A stretch of 64,000 bases of DNA from Utricularia gibba (lineage: Eukaryota; Streptophyta; Magnoliopsida; Lamiales; Lentibulariaceae): contig NEEC01000015.1 of the NCBI GenBank assembly GCA_002189035.1, forward strand, positions 496,001-560,000, read 5' to 3'. A model generated the notes under the pieces. The model was given only the letters and a program-made list of their open reading frames with translations. It was not told the origin of the DNA and did not search any database. Position numbers and translations under genes: made by a program. How positions within the stretch are numbered: position 1 is the stretch's first letter; each line of letters opens with the position of its first letter. Shown piece by piece: positions 59,426 through 64,000 of this stretch.

Positions 59426-60326
59426 TCATAAATCAGCTGTCGGGATCGAATCTGCAACAGCACTGTCATCGTTCCTAGGGATCTTCTTCCTCTTCTTCTC
59501 GGCCAGAGGTTCCTTTGCTTTCAGATCGTTGCAGAAGGATCTCAGCATGGCAGTCAGATTATCATTGCGATGTGCTTCAATGAAATGCGTAGCCCTCAGA
59601 TACAGGGGTGAAGGATGGAGTTAAAGGGCTGAGAAGTATGGGAATGTTACCACAAAGAATGACGTCTTCCATGTTGACGGACTTGCGGCCAGCATGGCGT
59701 GCAAACACCTCGACATCCTTCGCCATCTGCTCTGCTTTCAGAAGCAATGCAAGATAAGTGTTGTTACAGATTTCCAGCACTTCTACCCATTGAATTGGGA
59801 AGCAATAAGAATGCGCGAAACTGGTCACATGGTTCATGAATTTGAGTGGTTTCCCGTGTCTAGCTAACAAAATTCCGACAACCAGAAACCATGTGGGAGC
59901 TAAAGCCACTCCTGAAATCACTTCAAAAAGTTTCCGTCCCGCAATGCGGAATCCGGCAGCAATAATACCTCATGATACTTTTACAGCAGGAAGAATGCGT
60001 ACTTCACAACCGGCACATGAAGCAAAAGCAGAACCGTAGTCAAGATGAAGGAAATACAAGCAGAAAGGGACTAACGTGCGTATTTGAATGCAAGATCGGA
60101 GACACAGGCGACGATCAAGGGAGAAATTTCCATGCCATTCTGCTTCGCTGCAACAAAAAAAAAAAAACAAGTGAAGAAAAATTCATCACAGCCAAAATCG
60201 TGAAAGTAGTACTATATTGAGACCTTCGGCCTCTGCAATCGAAATGCTACAGAGCCTGAATCGATCTCTCAAGAGCTCGCTCACCGAGTCCTCTTCTTCT
60301 TCTCCTCGCTCCACGTTGCTTTCCAT
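59426..60326 (-). CDS. MHF1: MHF1 / CENP-S histone-fold protein
   Basis: Four exons (60224-60326, 60076-60147, 59651-59734, 59426-59574) give 135 residues. Family features are the acidic start and ELLRDRFRL, ISIAEAE, GMEISPLIVACVSDLAFKYA, the hallmark VFARHAGRKSVNMEDVIL, then AHRNDNLTAMLRSFCNDLKAKEP, followed by a basic tail (KKRKKIPR). MHF1 pairs with MHF2 as a histone-fold dimer that binds DNA. It works with the FANCM helicase in crossover control and repair, and also belongs to the CENP-T-W-S-X centromere complex. The junction of exons 2 and 3 adds a proline not expected between YA and EQ, so that acceptor could be misplaced by me. Larger frames on either strand through this locus are shadows. 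Confidence 0.88.
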
Positions 60327-62476
60327 TTTCCCGCTTCGGCCGTCTGTGGATCGACAGACGCGTCAATGGAAACCCACGAATTTTGATTTCTAGGGTTACC
60401 GCAATTTTGGGTTGGGAAAGAAGCAAATATGCGCGGGAGATCATGGTGCCGGTGCACGTGACTCGTGCGCGTGACAATGGCTCGTCCAAAAAGGCACTAA
60501 AAAGAATCCTCCGCCGAAATCAATTTCAGCTCCAAAGCTTCGGGAACCCGAGTCTGCCGAACCACCATGCTGCGATTCACCATCGCCATAACTACCTCGA
60601 CAGATTCCCGAACCATCTCAAATTTGCACACTCGGATATGCGGAATCGGGCCGTCGACACGCAAATGAAGATCCCGAGTGCTTTCTCAGGGCAACGCTTC
60701 TTTTCGCGGAATTCGGATTCTGATTGAGGCAACCTAGGGAGTGGCGAAGATCGGATTCGAGAGATACGGCGTTGGATAAGAATCTGGAGAGGGAATATAT
60801 CGGACGTTGACGGGCGCAGACGACCGTGGATATGAGATTTATGGTGCTCCGACGAATGTCGAAGATTCCTTACCGCTGTTCCCATGGCGGCGGCCAACGC
60901 GGGCCTTCGGACTTCGGGTTTCACGGTTTTGGGCAGCCCATGTATTCTTCTTTATTATTAGGACTTTCTTTTTTGTTATCGTTTCTTATTTCTATTTTCA
61001 TTTTCAGGGAATTAACAAAAAGACAAGGCGTGCATCTCCTTCCTTCTTGGACACCTCAATTTTCCTTATCCATTTAGGGTTCAATTTCTATGGTATATGG
61101 TACGTGGGACATACATGTGTGACATGCCAATTATCCTCTCACCCAAAATCTCAATCACATCTTTTTTTAATATCCTCAAAAGAAAAATCCAGTTTCTATT
61201 ATTATATTAGATTTGAAAATCTAAAACACTACTTTTTATTATATTAGATTTGAAATTTTGTTTCACTTTTTGAGTAACCGCAATTAAGTTAAAGATTTTG
61301 TCAAACAACGAGGTGCTACTTTGATAATTATTTTTAAATAAATTTAAATTATAGTCGCGTGTGCTCTAATCTCTGTTTTTTTAAGAAAAAATAATGTCAA
61401 CCACTCAAAGTCAAGACTCACCCAACACGGAACGTAGGAATATTCAAATGTTGAGCGTTGACATTGGATATTCATATGCATATATGAATAGACGGGTGTA
61501 CATCGAATCCTAAACGTTAGATTCGGTGTTTGAAATTTAAAGCATGGTTGGTAAATGGTAGATATTTATGAGTGATATTAAAGCATTTTATTTAATAAGA
61601 ATATTTGGTAAAAAAAATTAAAATTAAAATAATAATTTAATTCAGTATTTTGCATTTTCTGCTCTCAATTTATCGAAATAGAGGGAAGATTAAATCTTAC
61701 ATATCTAATTTTCAAACATATCTAAATTTTTAAATTGCATTTTATTTTAGTATATATAATTACAATTTTACAGAAAACGACAAAACCATATTCTATTTGT
61801 GTTTGATATAATGCAAGGTCATTTTCGTATTATGTCATTTTTTAATATTTTTAATTATAAATGATATCTCATTATGTCTATTCATTCTAAATTTTGTACG
61901 CATCTATGAGTAATAGTTTTGAAAAACCATATTCTATTTATGATTATTATTATTATTATTCAAATAACAAGCATTTGAATGTGATCATGTAAGTATACAA
62001 ATAAATTTTATATAGAAAATAATACAAATATAAAAAAATTTTATTTATAATAAAGATCAAACTTATGCTTTATTAGAAACATTATTTTTAAAAAAACATA
62101 ACTAAATATAACCTTAGTTTTATAATTCTAAGCAAACTCGTTGACCGGAGTAGTGATGCGCGAATGATATTGGCGTTTAGATAAGATCATCATATGTGTA
62201 AAAAATTTGTTGTATGAAAGAGAAATTGATAGTGACGGATTTTCTAAATGAGACTTTAATGTGAATGGTTGGTTAATCAAGTACCCAAATGATGTAATTA
62301 GCCATTTTCAACTGCGTATTATTTTTTATTTTTTTATTTTGAAAGATTCTGAGGAATCCAACTGGCCTATTAAAGGGTTGCTTGCTTCACTCTGCTCATC
62401 CATTCATTCCTGGATTCCACTCAAGGTGGTCGGTCAAACTTCCCAGCACCACAAGGCACTCGAGAGAGGATAAACA
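60327..62476. other. Spacer between MHF1 and glutamine synthetase
   Basis: The first 600 bp are GC-richer and hold overlapping open frames on both strands (60383-60727 plus, 60592-60924 minus) that I cannot support as genes. One may be a small or decayed gene. From about 61000 the sequence is AT-rich with no gene. The last few hundred bases include the promoter of the glutamine synthetase gene. Confidence 0.4.
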
Positions 62477-64000
62477 ATGGCTCTCCTGAATGATCTACTG
62501 AATCTGAATCTCTCCGATACTACTGAGAAGACTATTGCTGAGTACATATGGTTCGTTTTCGGTTTTATTTCTCATTTTGGAGGTTGCGGATCTGGGTGCT
62601 CAAGTTTTTTTTTTTTTTGAACTCTCTTCTGAGTTTCTGGGATTTTCGTGGTGTTGTTTACATTAAAATCTCGATAAAGGATGTTTCTTTTTGGAGTCCG
62701 GTTAGACTTTTCTTGTTCCTCTTTCCTGGAAGTTTGGAATCTGGGTAACCAAGTTTTTTGATCTTTTGCGTATATTCCGTTTCTTTCTCGCTTCCTGGGC
62801 ACTTTTTTGCTAACTCTACATGTCTTCTGAAGTTTAATCGCCACGAAAATGGCTGCTTCTGAGGGCCTCTGCATATGTGCGTTATCTTTTAAAAGAAACT
62901 TTTTTCTCACTTCGATTGCTAAACAGGATTGGTGGATCCGGAATGGACCTTAGAAGCAAGGCCAGGGTAAAGATTTTTCTCTTTCAAAACTGAAAAATGG
63001 CAAAAACATGTTTTCATTTGATTACGTTTCATAATGTTTTCATAGAATTGCATTTTAATACTAAAAAGCAACACAAGATTCACTTTGCCGGCCATCTTTT
63101 TCACTGTATTTTGGTTGTGGGTTCATTTATTCCACGAATCAGACTCTTCCCGGCCCTGTGTCTGATCCTGCTAAGCTTCCAAAGTGGAACTATGACGGTT
63201 CTAGCACAGGCCAAGCCCCTGGACAGGATAGTGAAGTGATTCTCTAGTAAGATTCCTTCTTTCATACTCACAGTACCTTTGTCAACAATATCACAACTTG
63301 CTATATTCATTTATTGTTTTGCAGCCCACAAGCAATCTTTCCTGATCCATTCAGACGAGGAAATCACATTCTTGTATTACTCGACTCAGTGTTTTACAGT
63401 TCATTGATGTAGATGTCTTTTTTTTGCTCTGACCTTTTATTTACAGGTGATCTGTGATACTTACACTCCAGCTGGAGAACCGATTCCAACAAACAAGCGA
63501 TTTGATGCTGCGAAGATTTTCAACCACCCTGATGTTGTTGCTGAAGTTCCCTGGTAGGATACCAAGTTCCAAGTTTTTTCTGGTCTATGATGTGGTCTCC
63601 TGTCCTTATCTTTCTGGGATTGTTTCGACTTGATATAACTGATCCGACTATTTGGAGTAGAGGTTCTCATTTGACAATATTGAATCACAGGTATGGGATT
63701 GAGCAAGAGTACACCCTCTTGCAGAAAGATGTGAAGTGGCCGCTTGGCTGGCCTGTGGGAGGCTTTCCAGGACCCCAGGTACTTGAAGAAGAACCGCTAT
63801 GGCATCATTTTCGATTCACTCAGATCAGGAAAAATAGCTCGATTTGAGTAGTTGCCTTCTTCCTTGCTGAACTTGATGGGTACTCTCTGCTTAAACCAGG
63901 GGCCATACTACTGCTCCGTGGGTGCTGATAAGTCCTTTGGACGCGACATCGTCGACGCCCACTACAAAGCTTGTCTCTATGCCGGCGTCAACATCAGCGG
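62477..64000 (+). CDS. GLN1: Cytosolic glutamine synthetase (GS1), 5' exons, runs off the right edge
   Basis: Seven exons are in the window (62477-62550, 62927-62966, 63143-63246, 63325-63373, 63447-63553, 63691-63778, 63900 to the edge), all in phase and giving about 187 residues of the usual 355 or so. The start [14 protein letters not shown] is typical of cytosolic GS1, with no plastid transit peptide. Next come [13 protein letters not shown], the [14 protein letters not shown] block, [22 protein letters not shown], the metal-binding glutamates in [10 protein letters not shown], and [11 protein letters not shown]. The enzyme joins ammonium to glutamate using ATP and is central to nitrogen reassimilation. 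The gene continues past 64000. Confidence 0.96.

Noticed and set aside
60383-60924. Overlapping frames on both strands upstream of MHF1
   Set aside because: No domain, signal or splice logic on either strand; kept only as unassigned sequence.

Overview
The window is nuclear DNA of a flowering plant, almost certainly a eudicot. The evidence is genes with many short GT-AG introns, AT-rich spacers, and plant-specific families: TOO MANY MOUTHS, a TPLATE-complex subunit, DUF247, HCT-type BAHD acyltransferase, cytosolic glutamine synthetase and plant calnexin. I cannot name the species. Exon positions below come from reading splice sites and reading phase by eye against remembered family sequences; no alignment was run.

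Layout: 3' end of an unidentified gene (3-65); LOLITA-like longin protein (850-2056, +); TMM (2396-3834, +); a complete 20-exon PRP8 spliceosome gene (5053-14455, -); a DUF247 protein (15236-16756, -) that shares a roughly 0.3 kb divergent promoter with acetylornithine aminotransferase (17066-18714, +); two neighbouring SUMO-like genes, one encoding two fused SUMO folds (18969-19805, -) and one encoding a single fold (20097-20566, -); CAF1 deadenylase (21014-21847, -); DNA-3-methyladenine glycosylase I (23857-25547, -).

From about 25.9 to 41.8 kb the region is repeat-rich. It holds a truncated Ty3/gypsy-like retrotransposon (about 28.1-30.39 kb) joined to an HCT pseudogene (30.39-31.43 kb), a decayed Mutator-like element with long inverted ends and a tandem array (31.84-35.67 kb), a copy of the 5' part of the AAMP gene (36.2-36.54 kb), the PIG-C/GPI2 gene (36776-37687, +) and the intact-looking HCT gene (38826-40293, +). 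The HCT pseudogene and AAMP fragment look like the remains of one segmental duplication of the HCT-AAMP block, later split by the Mutator-like element.

The right part is gene-dense: AAMP-type WD40 protein (41807-44295, +); an unidentified 12-exon protein with a vWA-like start (44691-48440, -); calnexin (48790-50976, -), divergent from an SDR reductase (51310-52898, +) across 333 bp that contain a perfect CCAAT-N9-CCACG ER-stress element; an At4g14100-like secreted protein; a broken small gene; a coiled-coil protein; PAM16; a small unknown protein; MHF1/CENP-S; and the first exons of glutamine synthetase running off the right edge.

Six one-base frame breaks sit in otherwise well conserved genes (TMM, PRP8 three times, HCT, calnexin). 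At least five lie at short homopolymers. They look more like uncorrected long-read errors than gene death, and anyone using these protein models should know about them.
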